DNA of 64,000 nucleotides from Anaerotignum sp. MSJ-24 (GTDB lineage Bacteria > Bacillota > Clostridia > Lachnospirales > Anaerotignaceae): NCBI RefSeq assembly GCF_018918145.1, contig NZ_JAHLPX010000005.1:124001-188000 (forward strand). Direction: 5' to 3'. The notes beneath the pieces are model-generated. The model made no database searches. It was given only the letters and a program-made list of their open reading frames with translations, and was not told where the DNA came from. Shown in pieces: positions 9,691-20,418 of this stretch. The stretch's first letter is position 1, and every line of letters starts with the position of its first letter. The translations under genes were made by a program, and so were the position numbers.

Positions 9691-10065
9691 GTGGGCAGAT
9701 TTATTATTAAAAAACTTGATGAAGGTATACAGTTTTTTCTTGCTGCCGGAAACAGAGAGGTAATTGCGGCATCAGCTAAGTATAATTCAAAAGCATCATG
9801 TATGAAAGGCATTTCAAGCGTTGTCAGAAATGCTCCTGTTGCATCGGTAGAGGATAAAACTTGCAGAAAATCAGAAAAAGAAATAAACCCGAAGTTTGAA
9901 ATATTTAAAGATGAGGACGGCTTATTCAGATTTGTACTGAGAGCAAAAAATGGCCAGACCGTTATTTCTTCCGAAGGATATAAAGCAAAAGCAAGCTGTA
10001 AAAACGGAATTGAGAGTGTAAAAAAGAACGCATCGAATTCAGAAATAGTGGATATGTGTGTTTAA
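9691..10065 (+). CDS. YegP-like DUF1508 protein, two tandem repeats
   Basis: 124 residues from GTG 9691 (GGGGG site upstream). Two DUF1508 repeats are visible, roughly residues 2-48 (FIIKKLDEGIQFFLAAGN, then the YNSKASCMKGISSV turn) and 67-115 (FEIFKDEDGLFRFVLRAKNG, then the YKAKASCKNGIESV turn). Homologues are small cytoplasmic proteins of unknown role. It is monocistronic, flanked by terminators on both sides. Confidence 0.85.
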   Translation: MGRFIIKKLDEGIQFFLAAGNREVIAASAKYNSKASCMKGISSVVRNAPVASVEDKTCRKSEKEINPKFEIFKDEDGLFRFVLRAKNGQTVISSEGYKAKASCKNGIESVKKNASNSEIVDMCV

Positions 10066-10080
10066 AAACCGTAAAATTAA

Positions 10081-10124
10081 AATAATACCCGATTGATATT
10101 ATGTCAGTCGGGTATTATTTTTAT
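10081..10124 (+). terminator. Terminator after the DUF1508 gene
   Basis: AATAATACCCGA (10081-10092) pairs with TCGGGTATTATT (10108-10119), followed by T-rich sequence. Confidence 0.85.
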
Positions 10125-10245
10125 AAATTTTTAAGGAGATTTTATGTAAGTATTATGTGGAATTTAATGCTGAAGTAATGTATAATGCTAACATATGTGT
10201 CGAAAAATAAAAATTTATGCAGTATTTGATGAAAAGGAAAAACAT

Positions 10246-11142
10246 ATGAAAAAAATTATAACAGCTTTAATTGCTGTAATTATGCTTATTACTTCGGTAT
10301 TTACGGTTTATGCACAAGATGATGATATGGACAAATACAGAATAGATGTGAACTGTGAACAGAATATAGTCATTGTCTACCGTAAAAATAATGACAATTC
10401 CTATGAACCGTACAAAGCCTTTGTCTGCTCGGTCGGAACGGATACACCGCACGGTACATTCCAAATATCCGAAAAATATGAATGGAGAAATCTTTTCGGA
10501 AATGTATGGGGACAATATGCCACAAGAATAACGGGACATATTTTGTTCCATTCTGTTCCTTATTTTACGCCGAATAAAGACGATTTGGAGTATGAGGAAT
10601 ATAATAAACTCGGAACAGTTGCATCAATGGGATGTATAAGATTAACCGTTAAGGACGTAAAGTGGATATACGATAATTGTCCGGAAGGAACAGTTGTTAG
10701 GATGTACGCAAGCAGTAAAAAAGAGCCGCTTGAAAAACCTATTCCGATAAATATAGATGTCGATAACGAAGAACTCAGAGGCTGGGATCCGACAGATCCG
10801 GATGAAAATAACCCTTGGAAAGATGTCTTCAATTCAGATAACATCGATGATGAAAAAGATGACAGCGGACAGTATATTTTTTCTGTTGCCGGAAATCAGC
10901 TTTTGCTGAAGAAAACAAATAATTTAATTTACATAACGAAAATATCAAAATATAAACAGGAGAGTTTTGGCATAAGGAGCATTAAGCCGGTTGAACAGGC
11001 CGAAACATTTGAGTTATACGGAGGAGTTCTTGTCCATGTTAAAAATATTGATGATGACGGAAATGTGAAATGTAATCTTACGGAAATTTCAGAGCTTGCA
11101 GGTTTTAGTCCGTATGGAGAAAAAACAATGTTTATATATTAA
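10246..11142 (+). CDS. Secreted L,D-transpeptidase (YkuD family)
   Basis: I place the start at ATG 10246 because a signal peptide (MKKIITALIAVIMLITSV) begins there; an upstream in-frame ATG at 10195 would put 17 hydrophilic residues before it. The mature part carries a YkuD domain: HGTFQIS, then HILFHSVPYF and SMGCIRLTVKDVKW, where Cys in SMGCIRL is the catalytic thiol. Such enzymes make 3-3 cross-links in peptidoglycan or attach proteins to it. A C-terminal region of about 110 residues beyond the catalytic domain is not recognised. Monocistronic, between terminators. Confidence 0.9.
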   Translation: MKKIITALIAVIMLITSVFTVYAQDDDMDKYRIDVNCEQNIVIVYRKNNDNSYEPYKAFVCSVGTDTPHGTFQISEKYEWRNLFGNVWGQYATRITGHILFHSVPYFTPNKDDLEYEEYNKLGTVASMGCIRLTVKDVKWIYDNCPEGTVVRMYASSKKEPLEKPIPINIDVDNEELRGWDPTDPDENNPWKDVFNSDNIDDEKDDSGQYIFSVAGNQLLLKKTNNLIYITKISKYKQESFGIRSIKPVEQAETFELYGGVLVHVKNIDDDGNVKCNLTEISELAGFSPYGEKTMFIY

Positions 11143-11156
11143 TATAAAGTATAAAT

Positions 11157-11199
11157 GCCGCCGATTATTATAATTAATAGTCGGCGGCATTATTTTTTG
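11157..11199 (+). terminator. Terminator after the L,D-transpeptidase gene
   Basis: GCCGCCGATTATTA (11157-11170) pairs with TAATAGTCGGCGGC (11175-11188), then ATTATTTTTT. It may also block read-through from the convergent CoA-transferase gene. Confidence 0.9.
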
Positions 11200-11206
11200 A
11201 TGTGGG

Positions 11207-12514
11207 TTAATAAATTAAACCGTTTTTCTTTGCTTCAAATGTAAGTTCATCTCTGAAATCCGGATGTGCGATGCTGATTAAGCGTTTTGCTCTTGTAGGT
11301 ACGTCGCAGAAACGTAAGTTTACACAGCCGTATTCAGTTACGACATACATGATTTCGGCACGAAGTGTTGTTACAATACTGCCGGGTGCAAGACTTAAGC
11401 AGATTTTTGAAACAGGGCCGTTTTTGGTGTTTGCAACAGATGACATGGCTATGAAGGATTTTCCGCCCTTTGATAATGTTGCACCGCGGATATAGTCAAC
11501 CTGTCCGCCGGAGCCTGAGAACTGACGGAAACCTATGCTTTCGGAGCAGAGCTGTCCGGTAAGATCCATTGAAAGACCTGTGTTTATTGAAATCATATTG
11601 TCGTTTGCGGCGATGTTTTTTACATCGTTTACGTACTGATAAGGTTCATAATATACTCTCGGATTTTTGTCTATGTAATCGAGAGTTTCTCTTGTTGCCA
11701 TTGTAAAACCGCATACGGAACGGCCGGGCATAAAGGTTTTTTGGCTGTTGTCTATTACGCCGAGCTTCTGGAGATATGCCATTGAATCTCCGTACATTTC
11801 GCTGTGGACACCGAGATGCTTTTTGTCAACAAGACCGTAGCCGACAGCGTTGGCTGTTCCGCCTATACCGAGCTGAATACATGCACCGTCGGGTATCTGC
11901 TCAAGTATGTATGATGCAATCTTTTTATCTGTTTCGGAAGATTCCCCTGACGGAGGAATGTCGATAGGTTCGTTGTGCTCAACAAAAGCAGAAATTTCGC
12001 TTACGTGGAAATCGTGCCTTGAACCGCATACTCTCGGAATGTTTTTATTTATTTCGGCTATGATTTTCTTTGAATTAACTATGCCGGCCGGAATGTATCC
12101 GGCAGGTCCTATGTTGCAGAAGCCCTGTTCGTCAGGCGGTGACATAGGTATAACGGCAACATCGGGACTTACAAATTTCATATATTCTTCAAACTGGTTG
12201 AGATGAAGAGGAACATTTGTTACCGAACCGTATTTTGCACCTGAACGCTCATATCCGCCATAAAAATAAGCATAGTATCTGAATTTATCCGGTGTAAGAC
12301 GTTCGTCATCAAGGCCTATATCATTGAGAATAAGATTGCCATAGGCTGAAATGCCGCTGTATTCGCCTTCCTTTATTTTGTTGAGAAGTGTTGTGAATGT
12401 TTCCTTTGCAATGCCAAGACCGCCTAAAAACAGCTTGTCGCCGTTTTTTATGTGAGCCTTTATGGCTTCATTGGCTGTCATAAGCTTTGATTTGTAGATT
12501 TCATCATAGGTCAT
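11207..12514 (-). CDS. Acetyl-CoA hydrolase/transferase family CoA-transferase
   Basis: 435 residues from ATG 12514, chosen because AAAGGAGC lies just upstream; an in-frame ATG at 12553 lacks a site. The fold is the cat1/4-hydroxybutyrate CoA-transferase type: a GLGIAKE-like N-terminal loop, the glycine-rich LGIGGTANAVGYGL, and GVHSEMYGD containing the Glu expected to form the CoA thioester. C-terminal TEYGCVNLRF is also characteristic. In gut Clostridia such enzymes move CoA between butyryl-CoA or 4-hydroxybutyryl-CoA and acetate; which one applies here cannot be told from sequence. It lies downstream of truA on the same strand. Confidence 0.88.
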   Translation of the reverse strand: MTYDEIYKSKLMTANEAIKAHIKNGDKLFLGGLGIAKETFTTLLNKIKEGEYSGISAYGNLILNDIGLDDERLTPDKFRYYAYFYGGYERSGAKYGSVTNVPLHLNQFEEYMKFVSPDVAVIPMSPPDEQGFCNIGPAGYIPAGIVNSKKIIAEINKNIPRVCGSRHDFHVSEISAFVEHNEPIDIPPSGESSETDKKIASYILEQIPDGACIQLGIGGTANAVGYGLVDKKHLGVHSEMYGDSMAYLQKLGVIDNSQKTFMPGRSVCGFTMATRETLDYIDKNPRVYYEPYQYVNDVKNIAANDNMISINTGLSMDLTGQLCSESIGFRQFSGSGGQVDYIRGATLSKGGKSFIAMSSVANTKNGPVSKICLSLAPGSIVTTLRAEIMYVVTEYGCVNLRFCDVPTRAKRLISIAHPDFRDELTFEAKKNGLIY

Positions 12515-12552
12515 GTAATTTTGCTCCTTTCTTGTGTAAAACGTGGTGCACA

Positions 12553-13296
12553 TTATTTATAGAATACTTCCATAAGCATAAGTCCTTTTGCCGGTGCAAG
12601 AGGTCCGGAAGAGTTTCTGTTTTTGTCTTCGATTATCTGTGTAATGTTTTCGGGAGAAAGCTCGCCTTCACCGACTTTTATCAGTGTTCCGCTTAATATT
12701 CTGACCATGTGGTATAAAAAGCCGTCGCCGGTAAAGTCGATGTTTATTTCATTTCCGCTTTGGAAAATTTCAATGCTTTCTATTGTTCGGACAGTGGATT
12801 TGTTCCCTTTTTTGTTATCGGTAAAGCTTTTAAAATCATGCTTCCCGATAAGATATTCCGAGGCCGAACGCATAAGTTCGATATTAAGGCTGTCGGTATG
12901 TCTGAAAGCGTATTTTTCGGTAAACACGGCAGGAATTTTTCCAGTCAGTATTTTATATCGATAGGTCTTTTTTATTGCATTAAGACGGCTGTGAAATCTC
13001 GGTTCGGCCTCCCATGCGGATATAATACCTATGTCGACCGGAAGAAATTTGTTTATGTTGTCCATTATCTCTTCGGCGGTCATATCGGTTTTTATCTTGA
13101 AATTGGCAACCTGTCCGTAAGCATGAACTCCTGCGTCTGTGCGTCCTGAGCCATGAACTTCGATTTCTTCGCCAAGCATTTTGAATAATATTTTTTCAAG
13201 CTTATTTTGAATTGTGTTTCCTGTGTTGCCCTGTTTTTGCCATCCGCTGTAATTTGTTCCGTCATATTGCAGCTTTATTGCAATGTTTTTTATCAT
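12553..13296 (-). CDS. truA: tRNA pseudouridine(38-40) synthase
   Basis: 247 residues from ATG 13296, preceded by GGAGG; a longer in-frame start at 13362 adds unconserved residues. The catalytic motif GSGRTDAGVHAYGQVANF with its Asp is present, along with NIAIKLQYDGTNYSGWQ at the N-terminus and GDGFLYHMVRILSGTL. The enzyme isomerises uridines 38-40 in the tRNA anticodon arm. Length is typical. The CoA-transferase gene follows on the same strand after about 40 bases. Confidence 0.96.
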   Translation of the reverse strand: MIKNIAIKLQYDGTNYSGWQKQGNTGNTIQNKLEKILFKMLGEEIEVHGSGRTDAGVHAYGQVANFKIKTDMTAEEIMDNINKFLPVDIGIISAWEAEPRFHSRLNAIKKTYRYKILTGKIPAVFTEKYAFRHTDSLNIELMRSASEYLIGKHDFKSFTDNKKGNKSTVRTIESIEIFQSGNEINIDFTGDGFLYHMVRILSGTLIKVGEGELSPENITQIIEDKNRNSSGPLAPAKGLMLMEVFYK

Positions 13297-13613
13297 AAAA
13301 ACCGTCCTCCGAAAAAATAGGTAATTAAAATGATTATATACTTTTTGGGTTAAATAATCCACTGCTTTATAATTGCAGATTGATTTTTTAATGATATTAT
13401 CTGATTTATGTACGGTTATTTAAACAATAGCCTTAAAATATGCGATATAGATACTTTTTTTAGTATAAAAGCAGGTAAATGAGCAAAAAAAGCTTTCCTA
13501 CATAAAATTTTGGTGTTATAATACAACATTATAAAATAGATTAATTATGGGCAGCTGTATTGATTTTCTTTACGGCTGTATTGTTAGATATATTTGGGAG
13601 GCTTTTTGCTTAT
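13297..13613 (+). other. Divergent intergenic region truA / murA
   Basis: No gene is visible. An AT-rich stretch with TATAAT at 13517-13522 is a candidate -10 for murA; the -35 position (TTTCCT, 13494-13499) is weak. The truA promoter should lie on the other strand here but I could not place it convincingly. Confidence 0.4.
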
Positions 13614-14873
13614 ATGGAAAAGTTGGTTATTACCGGTGGTAAACGTCTTAACGGAGATGTTTTTATCAGCGGTGCAAAGAATGCGGCTGTTGCCATAATT
13701 CCTGCGGCTATTATGTCGGGCGGAGTATGTATAATTGAAAATCTGCCTAATATTGAGGACGTCGCAAGCCTGCGTTCAACGCTTAACAAAATGGGAGCTG
13801 TCTGCGAATATGTGGATAAGCATACACTTAAGATTGATAGCAGCGGAAATATAAACACTTCTGCTGTATTTGAGGAAGTAAGAAAAATACGTGCTTCATA
13901 TTATCTTCTCGGAGCTTTGCTCGGAAAATATAAAAAAGCAGAGGTTGCAATGCCCGGCGGCTGTAACTTCGGAACACGTCCGATAGACCTTCATTTAAAA
14001 GGCTTTAAGCTTTTGGGAGCAAAGGTCAATGTATCCAACGGAATTGTTACTCTTTCGGCAGAACACCTTAAGGGTGCACAGATTTATATGGATCAGGTCA
14101 GCGTCGGAGCAACAATTAATATTATGCTTGCGGCATCAATGGCGGAAGGAACAACTATAATCGAAAATGCGGCGAAAGAACCGCATGTTGTTGATACGGC
14201 AAACTTCCTTAACATGATGGGAGCAAACATAAAGGGTGCCGGTACGGACATCATAAGAATACGTGGCGTAAAAGAGCTTCATGGTGCGGAGTATACAATT
14301 ATTCCGGATCAGATTGAGGCCGGAACATATATGATTGCAGCCGCAATGGCAGGCGGAGATGTTACCGTAAGAAATATCATTCCCAAGCATATGGATTCGC
14401 TTACGGCTAAGCTTGCGGAGATGGGTGTAGAAATAGAAAAAAATGATGACAGTATCAGGGTTATTTCATCTGGACAGCTTGAAGGAGCTAATATAAAGAC
14501 TATGAGTTATCCCGGTTTCCCTACGGATTTACAGCCGCAGATGACGGCACTTTTGAGCGGCTGTCACGGAATAAGCGTTGTTACGGAAAACGTATGGGAT
14601 AACAGATACCAGTATGTTGACGAATTAAGACAGCTCGGTGCAAGAATTACCGTTGAATCGAGAGTTGCCATGATTCAGGGTGTTGAAAGACTTAAGGGTG
14701 CAAAGGTTTCTGCAACGGACTTAAGAGCCGGTGCGGCAATGGTTGTTGCCGGTCTTTCGGCAGAAGGAGTTACGGAGATAGATAATATAAAATATATTGA
14801 CCGTGGCTACGAAGATATAGAAGAAAAGCTTTCAAATATCGGAGCAGATATTAAGCGTGTTAATGAAGATTAA
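13614..14873 (+). CDS. murA: UDP-N-acetylglucosamine 1-carboxyvinyltransferase
   Basis: 419 residues from ATG 13614 with GGGAGG upstream; a TTG at 13560 would only add a non-homologous tail. MurA transfers enolpyruvate from PEP to UDP-GlcNAc, the first committed step of peptidoglycan synthesis in the cytoplasm. The GAKNAAV start, [14 protein letters not shown] with the catalytic and fosfomycin-reactive Cys, and the C-terminal [13 protein letters not shown] all match. It is followed at short spacing by walJ-like and rlmH genes. Confidence 0.97.
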   Translation: MEKLVITGGKRLNGDVFISGAKNAAVAIIPAAIMSGGVCIIENLPNIEDVASLRSTLNKMGAVCEYVDKHTLKIDSSGNINTSAVFEEVRKIRASYYLLGALLGKYKKAEVAMPGGCNFGTRPIDLHLKGFKLLGAKVNVSNGIVTLSAEHLKGAQIYMDQVSVGATINIMLAASMAEGTTIIENAAKEPHVVDTANFLNMMGANIKGAGTDIIRIRGVKELHGAEYTIIPDQIEAGTYMIAAAMAGGDVTVRNIIPKHMDSLTAKLAEMGVEIEKNDDSIRVISSGQLEGANIKTMSYPGFPTDLQPQMTALLSGCHGISVVTENVWDNRYQYVDELRQLGARITVESRVAMIQGVERLKGAKVSATDLRAGAAMVVAGLSAEGVTEIDNIKYIDRGYEDIEEKLSNIGADIKRVNED

Positions 14874-14894
14874 GTTGGGTGGGTGTGTTTTGTT

Positions 14895-15689
14895 ATGGAT
14901 GTAAAGTTTTGTCCTCTTGTTAGCGGAAGCAGTGGGAACAGTACTTACATTGGTACGAAGCATACCCACATTCTTATTGATGCAGGAGTAAGCTGCAAGC
15001 AGATTGTCGAGCATCTTAACGAGCTTCATGTTAATCCGGAAGATCTTGACGCTATTTTTGTTACGCATGAGCATATCGACCATATAAAAGGCGTCGGAGT
15101 GCTTTCAAGAAAATATGATATACCGGTTTATGCAACTCCGGGAACATGGGAAGGTATAGGCTCAACCGTAGGAGAATTTTCTCATAAGAACATACGCTAT
15201 GTCTATAAGGACGAGCAGTGTGTTATAAACGACATATGCGTAAAACCTTTTGAAATACCGCATGACACAATCGAGCCTGTGGCATATTCGGTGTTTGCCG
15301 AGGATAAAAAAATGACTGTGGCAACGGACATAGGGCATATAACCGATACAATAAAGGAAAACGTATATGAATCGGACGTTCTTCTTCTTGAGGCTAACCA
15401 TGATATAGAAATGCTCAAAAACGGAAGCTATCCATGGCCGCTCAAAAAACGTATATTGGGCGATAAAGGACATCTTTCCAATGTTGCGGCAGGAGAAACA
15501 CTCAGCGAGCTGATGAGCGGAAAAACAAAATTTGCTTTTCTCGGGCATTTGAGCAATGAAAACAATGAGCCTCATCTTGCTTATGAAACCGTTAAGAAAA
15601 TACTTGAGAAAAACGGTGTGAAGGTCGGTACATATTTCAAGCTTGATATGGCGGCAAGATACAGCAACAGCCTTGCCGTTGAGCTGTAA
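14895..15689 (+). CDS. MBL-fold metallohydrolase, WalJ/YycJ-like
   Basis: About 264 residues. ATG 14895 is preferred; GTG 14883 is an alternative four codons earlier. The protein starts [17 protein letters not shown] and has the metal-binding [11 protein letters not shown] motif, further histidines in EIPHD and a C-terminal [10 protein letters not shown], all as in YycJ/WalJ exonuclease-like proteins. In Bacilli the homologue is linked to WalKR and DNA repair; no walKR is present here. rlmH follows after 13 bases, a pairing also known next to yycJ in Firmicutes. Confidence 0.88.
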   Translation: MDVKFCPLVSGSSGNSTYIGTKHTHILIDAGVSCKQIVEHLNELHVNPEDLDAIFVTHEHIDHIKGVGVLSRKYDIPVYATPGTWEGIGSTVGEFSHKNIRYVYKDEQCVINDICVKPFEIPHDTIEPVAYSVFAEDKKMTVATDIGHITDTIKENVYESDVLLLEANHDIEMLKNGSYPWPLKKRILGDKGHLSNVAAGETLSELMSGKTKFAFLGHLSNENNEPHLAYETVKKILEKNGVKVGTYFKLDMAARYSNSLAVEL

Positions 15690-15702
15690 GGCGGTTGATA
15701 TT

Positions 15703-16182
15703 ATGAAGGTTACTGTTATAAGTGTCGGCAGACTTAAGGAAAAATACTGGCAGCTTGCCATAGATGAATATTCCAAAAGACTGGGAAAATATATTAAGCT
15801 CAATATAATCGAGGTTGCCGATGAAAAAGCACCGGAAAACCTCAGTGTGGCAGAGGCACAGATAGTAAAAAAGAGCGAAGGCGAAAGAATACTAAAAAAT
15901 ATAAAAAGCGATATGTACGTTATTGCACTTGCCATAGAAGGAAAAATGCTTACCTCAGAGGAGCTTTCCGGCTTTCTTAATGAAAGAATGGTAAGAGGTG
16001 ACGGAAACATTGCATTTGTGATAGGCGGTTCACTCGGTTTAAGCTCCGAGGTGATGGAGAGAGCCGATTATAAATTAAGCTTTTCAAAAATGACATTTCC
16101 GCATCAGATGATGCGAGTTGTTCTTCTTGAACAGATATACAGAGCCATAAAAATAATGAAAAACGAACCATACCATAAATAA
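15703..16182 (+). CDS. rlmH: 23S rRNA (pseudouridine1915-N3)-methyltransferase
   Basis: 159 residues from ATG 15703 (AAGGCGG upstream), exactly the usual family length. The SPOUT fold is recognisable from VIGGSLGLS in the SAM knot and the terminal [17 protein letters not shown] ... EPYHK signature. It methylates pseudouridine 1915 in helix 69 on assembled ribosomes. The longer reading frame from 15643 overlaps the previous gene and is unlikely. Confidence 0.97.
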   Translation: MKVTVISVGRLKEKYWQLAIDEYSKRLGKYIKLNIIEVADEKAPENLSVAEAQIVKKSEGERILKNIKSDMYVIALAIEGKMLTSEELSGFLNERMVRGDGNIAFVIGGSLGLSSEVMERADYKLSFSKMTFPHQMMRVVLLEQIYRAIKIMKNEPYHK

Positions 16183-16204
16183 TATTACGGATAGGGAGAA
16201 AGCT

Positions 16205-17221
16205 ATGGAAAAGCGAAAGGAAATAGACTTTATAAACGTTTTATTGTGTCTGCTCGTTATGCTTATACATATTTTATCCTATTCGATTTCTACCCTGGAC
16301 AAGACAAGTGTCTGGTATGCGGCGGTGCTTATGCCGTCCAGACTTGCCTCTTTTGTTGTTCAGGGCTTTATTTTTATCAGTGCATTGAAATATTCGATGA
16401 GATATTGCGGAAAACAAAACAGCGGTTTTAAGTATCCGTCATTTATGAAATCAAGAGTTAAAACGGTTATAGCACCGTATATTTTGTGGAATATAATATT
16501 TTATCTGGCACTTATACCGCTTGGATATTTCATTTTGTCAACGGGTTCAATAAAAGCAATATGCACCTATATCGTCAAAGGCGACATGATAAGCCATTTT
16601 TATTTTGTTGTTGTAATAGTCCAGTTTTATCTGTTAATGCCGCTGTGGCTCAAATTAACGGATAATTTCAACGGCATGATGCTGTGCGTCATATCAATGT
16701 GCATAATGGTGCTGTTTGGGCGGTATGCGTCCGGATTCCGGTATAATGACAGAATATTTTTAAAATATATTTTTTACTGGATATGGGGCTGTACAGCCGG
16801 CAGAAATTATGAAAGGTTTATCCACATGTTAGATAAAAATAAAGGAAAATTGTTGATAACATTTTTAATTTTTGCGTTTGCGGATTCTTTTGGACTATAT
16901 ATAAACAATACCGTAGGAATTATCCCCGTTATGGAATATATACACATTGCTTACTGCATTTTTGCAATAATGCTTGTGTTTATGTTGGGTATAAAATTCA
17001 GCGGAATTGTGGATAAAACGGTTTTGTCTTTTGTAAACAGGCAGAGCTATAATATATATCTTTCACACTGTCTTATGCTGTACTATTGCAATTATCTGCT
17101 GAATTATTTCGGAATATATTCCGCAAAGGCAATGCTTTTGGCAAGATTTGTGCTTTGTTATGCGGTTACATTGATATTCTGGAGCATATATGATGTCGTA
17201 AAAAGAAAAATAAGCTGTTAA
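16205..17221 (+). CDS. Acyltransferase 3 family membrane protein
   Basis: 338 residues with about ten hydrophobic segments. The N-terminal KEIDFINVLLCLLVMLIHIL, containing the family histidine after the first helix, and the arginine of PSRLASF fit acyltransferase 3 (OafA/WecH type) proteins that O-acetylate surface carbohydrates. It is 22 bases after rlmH with its own GGGAGAAAG site, so it may share that transcript. The acceptor is unknown. Confidence 0.8.
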   Translation: MEKRKEIDFINVLLCLLVMLIHILSYSISTLDKTSVWYAAVLMPSRLASFVVQGFIFISALKYSMRYCGKQNSGFKYPSFMKSRVKTVIAPYILWNIIFYLALIPLGYFILSTGSIKAICTYIVKGDMISHFYFVVVIVQFYLLMPLWLKLTDNFNGMMLCVISMCIMVLFGRYASGFRYNDRIFLKYIFYWIWGCTAGRNYERFIHMLDKNKGKLLITFLIFAFADSFGLYINNTVGIIPVMEYIHIAYCIFAIMLVFMLGIKFSGIVDKTVLSFVNRQSYNIYLSHCLMLYYCNYLLNYFGIYSAKAMLLARFVLCYAVTLIFWSIYDVVKRKISC

Positions 17222-17350
17222 AAACGCTGTTGATAGTCCTGTGGATATGTTTATAGGCAAAAAACAGCTCAAATTGCGGAATATATATGTTAAGTATAAG
17301 ACAAAGAATATTTTAATGAAATATGCTGAAATTTATTGTTGAATTTAATA

Positions 17351-17390
17351 AAAATACCTCTTCTGTGTTGTCTGAGAAGAGGTATTTTCT
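17351..17390. terminator. Bidirectional terminator between acyltransferase and murC
   Basis: AAAATACCTCTTCT (17351-17364) pairs with AGAAGAGGTATTTT (17375-17388). A-run and T-run flank the stem, so it can serve the convergent genes on both strands. Confidence 0.85.
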
Positions 17391-17485
17391 ACGTTATGAC
17401 GAAATTATTTTTTTTCTGAAAAATTATTGACAGTTGGAAAATGTGTGTAAAACCTGTTAATAACTTTGTGGACACTGTGGATAAC

Positions 17486-18868
17486 TTAGTCCTCAACCAG
17501 TGCTTCGCCTATTAAATAGACATCTCCGGCACCCATAGTTATCAACAAATCGCCTTCCGAACAGTTTTTGCGTACATAATCCTTAATGGCCTCGAAATCG
17601 CCTACATATTCGGCGTCCTTTCCGTTGGCTCTTATATGCTCGGCAAGCTGTTTTGAGTTTATAAGGCCTGTATCCTTTTCTCTTGCGGCATAAATATCGG
17701 CAACGATTATTTTGTCCGCATTTTCAAAGGCTGTTGAAAACTCGTTGATAAGGTTATAGGTTCTTGAATATGTGTGAGGCTGGAATATACACCAGAGCTT
17801 ATTTTTCTCAATGTTCTTTGCGGCAGCAAGAGTAGCCTTTATTTCTGTCGGGTGATGTGCATAATCGTCAATTACGGTTACGCCGTTGAATTTTCCTTTG
17901 TACTGGAAACGTCTGTCCGTGCCTGTGTAGCTTTCAAGTCCGGCAACAATGGCACTGTTATCGACATCAAAAGCTTTTGCGGCGGCAAATGCGGCAAGAG
18001 CGTTGTCAACATTGTGTTTTCCGGGAACCTTGAGTGCAACATGGCATTCGGGTTTTCCGTTTCTTACTATATCAAAATGATATGCACCCTTTTCGGTTAC
18101 GGTAAGGTTGGTTGCCGAAACATCGGCATTGCTGTCTGTACTGCTGTATGTTACTACCTTTGCCTTTATTCCGTCTGTTAATTCCTTATAGTTATCAACA
18201 GCTGTGTTTATAACAAGAGTTCCGTTGTCGGCAATATTTCCGGCAAACTTATGGAATGAATGTCTTATGTTTTCGAGATTTTTGAAATAATCAAGATGGT
18301 CTGCGTCTACTGTAAGTATTACTCCTACATAAGGCTTGAAATGAAGAAAGCTATCGAAATATTCGCAGGCCTCGGCAATGAAATAATCCGATGAACCAAG
18401 ACGGATATTTCCGTTTATGGACTGAAGTATTCCGCCGACTGTGATTGTCGGATCAAGCTTAGCGGCCATTATTATTTCGGAGATCATAGATGTTGTTGTT
18501 GTTTTTCCGTGTGTTCCGGAAACGGCGATACTGTTTTTGTATCTGTCCATTATTGCACCTAAAAGTGTAGCACGCTCGATTACGGTTATGCCTTTTGCTT
18601 CTGCCGCAAGCATTTCGGGATTGTCGTGCTTAACAGCGGCGGTGTAAACAACGAGATCTGTTCCGTTCTCTATGTTTTCTGCCTTCTGTCCTATGCTTAC
18701 TTTAATGCCCTGTGCTCTAAGGCTGTCGGTAATTCCGGATTCTTTTATATCCGAACCGGTTATTGTAAAGCCTTCGTAATTGAGTATTTCTGCAAGACCG
18801 GACATACTTATGCCGCCAATGCCTATGAAATGTATATGCTGATTGTTGTTTGATAAATTAATATTCAT
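17486..18868 (-). CDS. murC: UDP-N-acetylmuramate--L-alanine ligase
   Basis: 460 residues, ATG at 18868. Domains in order: the Rossmann UDP-binding part (HFIGIGGISMSGLAEIL), the ATP-binding part (VSGTHGKTTTTSMI) and the C-terminal domain (DYAHHPTEIKATL, FQPHTYSRT). MurC adds L-Ala to UDP-MurNAc, the first peptide-stem step of peptidoglycan synthesis. It is monocistronic and convergent with the preceding operon. Length and motifs are typical. Confidence 0.97.
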   Translation of the reverse strand: MNINLSNNNQHIHFIGIGGISMSGLAEILNYEGFTITGSDIKESGITDSLRAQGIKVSIGQKAENIENGTDLVVYTAAVKHDNPEMLAAEAKGITVIERATLLGAIMDRYKNSIAVSGTHGKTTTTSMISEIIMAAKLDPTITVGGILQSINGNIRLGSSDYFIAEACEYFDSFLHFKPYVGVILTVDADHLDYFKNLENIRHSFHKFAGNIADNGTLVINTAVDNYKELTDGIKAKVVTYSSTDSNADVSATNLTVTEKGAYHFDIVRNGKPECHVALKVPGKHNVDNALAAFAAAKAFDVDNSAIVAGLESYTGTDRRFQYKGKFNGVTVIDDYAHHPTEIKATLAAAKNIEKNKLWCIFQPHTYSRTYNLINEFSTAFENADKIIVADIYAAREKDTGLINSKQLAEHIRANGKDAEYVGDFEAIKDYVRKNCSEGDLLITMGAGDVYLIGEALVED

Positions 18869-19134
18869 ATTTAAGACTTCCTCTATACGATTTTTTTCAG
18901 ATTGATATTTAAAGAAAGTATACTACAATAAGCAAATAAAATCTACTCTGTTGCATTAAAAGAAATTAAAAAAAGGCTTATTAAAATATATAAATATATT
19001 TTGGTGAAATAATACTATTTTTTATTTATGTTATATATGGTAAAATTAATAGATAAATTAAATATGTAATATTGTTACAGAAATAATATTATGAAGTTTA
19101 TCACCGTTGGAATTACATTAAGGAGGCGGTATAT

Positions 19135-20418
19135 TTGGAAAAGAAGGAAATAATGGCACTTCTGCTTGCCGGAGGACAGGGAAGCAGACTTGGAATTCTT
19201 ACTAAAAACACAGCAAAACCGGCAGTAAGATACGGCGGAAAATATCGTATAATTGATTTTCCGCTCAGCAACTGTATTAACTCGGGTATTGATACGGTAG
19301 GCGTACTGACACAATACCAGCCTCTGATGTTAAATCAGCATATCGGCATAGGTATTCCATGGGATCTGGACAGAAAAAGCGGCGGCGTTACCATACTTGC
19401 TCCGCACGTTAAGGGCGGAGAAGAAATGGGCGACTGGTTCATGGGAACGGCAAATGCCATTTATCATAATCTTGAGTATATCGACAGATATGATCCGGAA
19501 TATGTGCTTATTCTTTCCGGTGACCATATCTATAAAATGGACTATTCAAAAATGCTTGAGTTCCATAAGGCCAATAACTGCACAGCTACAATAGCTGTTC
19601 TTGAGGTTCCCTTTGAAGAGGCAAGCCGTTTCGGAATTATGAATACTCTCGATGATGATAAAATATATGAATTTGAAGAAAAACCGGCGAATCCAAAGAG
19701 CAATCTCGCATCAATGGGTATTTACATATTCACATGGAAAAAGCTCAGAGAGGCACTTATAGAGGATAATAAGGTGCATTCAAACAGTGACTTCGGTATG
19801 CACATTATTCCTAAAATGCTTGCCGACGGAGAAACATTATATGCTTACAGATTTAATGACTACTGGAAGGACGTCGGAACAATAGAATCCTATTGGCAGG
19901 CAAATATGGAGCTTATAAAAACAGTTCCCGAATTCAATTTTTATGATAAATTCTGGAAAATATATACCAAAACCGATAATCAGCCGCCTCAGTATGTTGG
20001 CAGAGGAGCAAAGCTCCAGCAGTCCATTGCATCGGAAGGCTGTGAGGTTTACGGAGAGGTTCATTCTTCGGTACTTGGTCCTGATGTGCTTATCAAAAAA
20101 GGTGCGGTCGTAAGAGATTCAATACTTATGGAAAATGTTGTTATCGAAGAAGGTGCTGTTGTTGACAGATGTATAATCGATAGAAACAACATTATAGGAA
20201 AGGGTGCTGTTCTCGGTGAAGGCGAAAACATTCCCAACGAGCTTAAGCCCAATATCTATAATACGGGAATAACCGTTGTCGGAGAAAATTCCGTTATACC
20301 CGACGGCGTGCATATAGGCAAGAACTGCGTTATATACGGAAAAACCTCTGCTGAGGACTATCCGGACGGTGTTGTTGCAAGCGGAAAATCCGTTATTAAG
20401 GAGGAGAGCAGATTATGA
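19135..20418 (+). CDS. glgC: Glucose-1-phosphate adenylyltransferase (catalytic subunit)
   Basis: 427 residues; start TTG 19135 with AAGGAGG seven bases upstream. The nucleotidyltransferase motif [22 protein letters not shown], the substrate motif FEEKP and a C-terminal left-handed beta-helix (repeats around [21 protein letters not shown]) are intact. It makes ADP-glucose for glycogen. It overlaps the next gene by four bases (ATGA), so the pair is translationally coupled, matching the GlgC/GlgD heteromer of Firmicutes. Confidence 0.96.
   Translation: MEKKEIMALLLAGGQGSRLGILTKNTAKPAVRYGGKYRIIDFPLSNCINSGIDTVGVLTQYQPLMLNQHIGIGIPWDLDRKSGGVTILAPHVKGGEEMGDWFMGTANAIYHNLEYIDRYDPEYVLILSGDHIYKMDYSKMLEFHKANNCTATIAVLEVPFEEASRFGIMNTLDDDKIYEFEEKPANPKSNLASMGIYIFTWKKLREALIEDNKVHSNSDFGMHIIPKMLADGETLYAYRFNDYWKDVGTIESYWQANMELIKTVPEFNFYDKFWKIYTKTDNQPPQYVGRGAKLQQSIASEGCEVYGEVHSSVLGPDVLIKKGAVVRDSILMENVVIEEGAVVDRCIIDRNNIIGKGAVLGEGENIPNELKPNIYNTGITVVGENSVIPDGVHIGKNCVIYGKTSAEDYPDGVVASGKSVIKEESRL

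Noticed and set aside
15162-16010. 282-residue minus-strand frame opposite walJ-like and rlmH
   Set aside because: Both plus-strand genes are well-conserved families covering the same bases; the minus frame has no recognisable domain.
17476-17484. Perfect DnaA-box match (TGTGGATAA) just after the murC stop, with a near match at 17240
   Set aside because: Only isolated boxes, no cluster, no AT-rich unwinding array and no dnaA/dnaN nearby, so not an origin.
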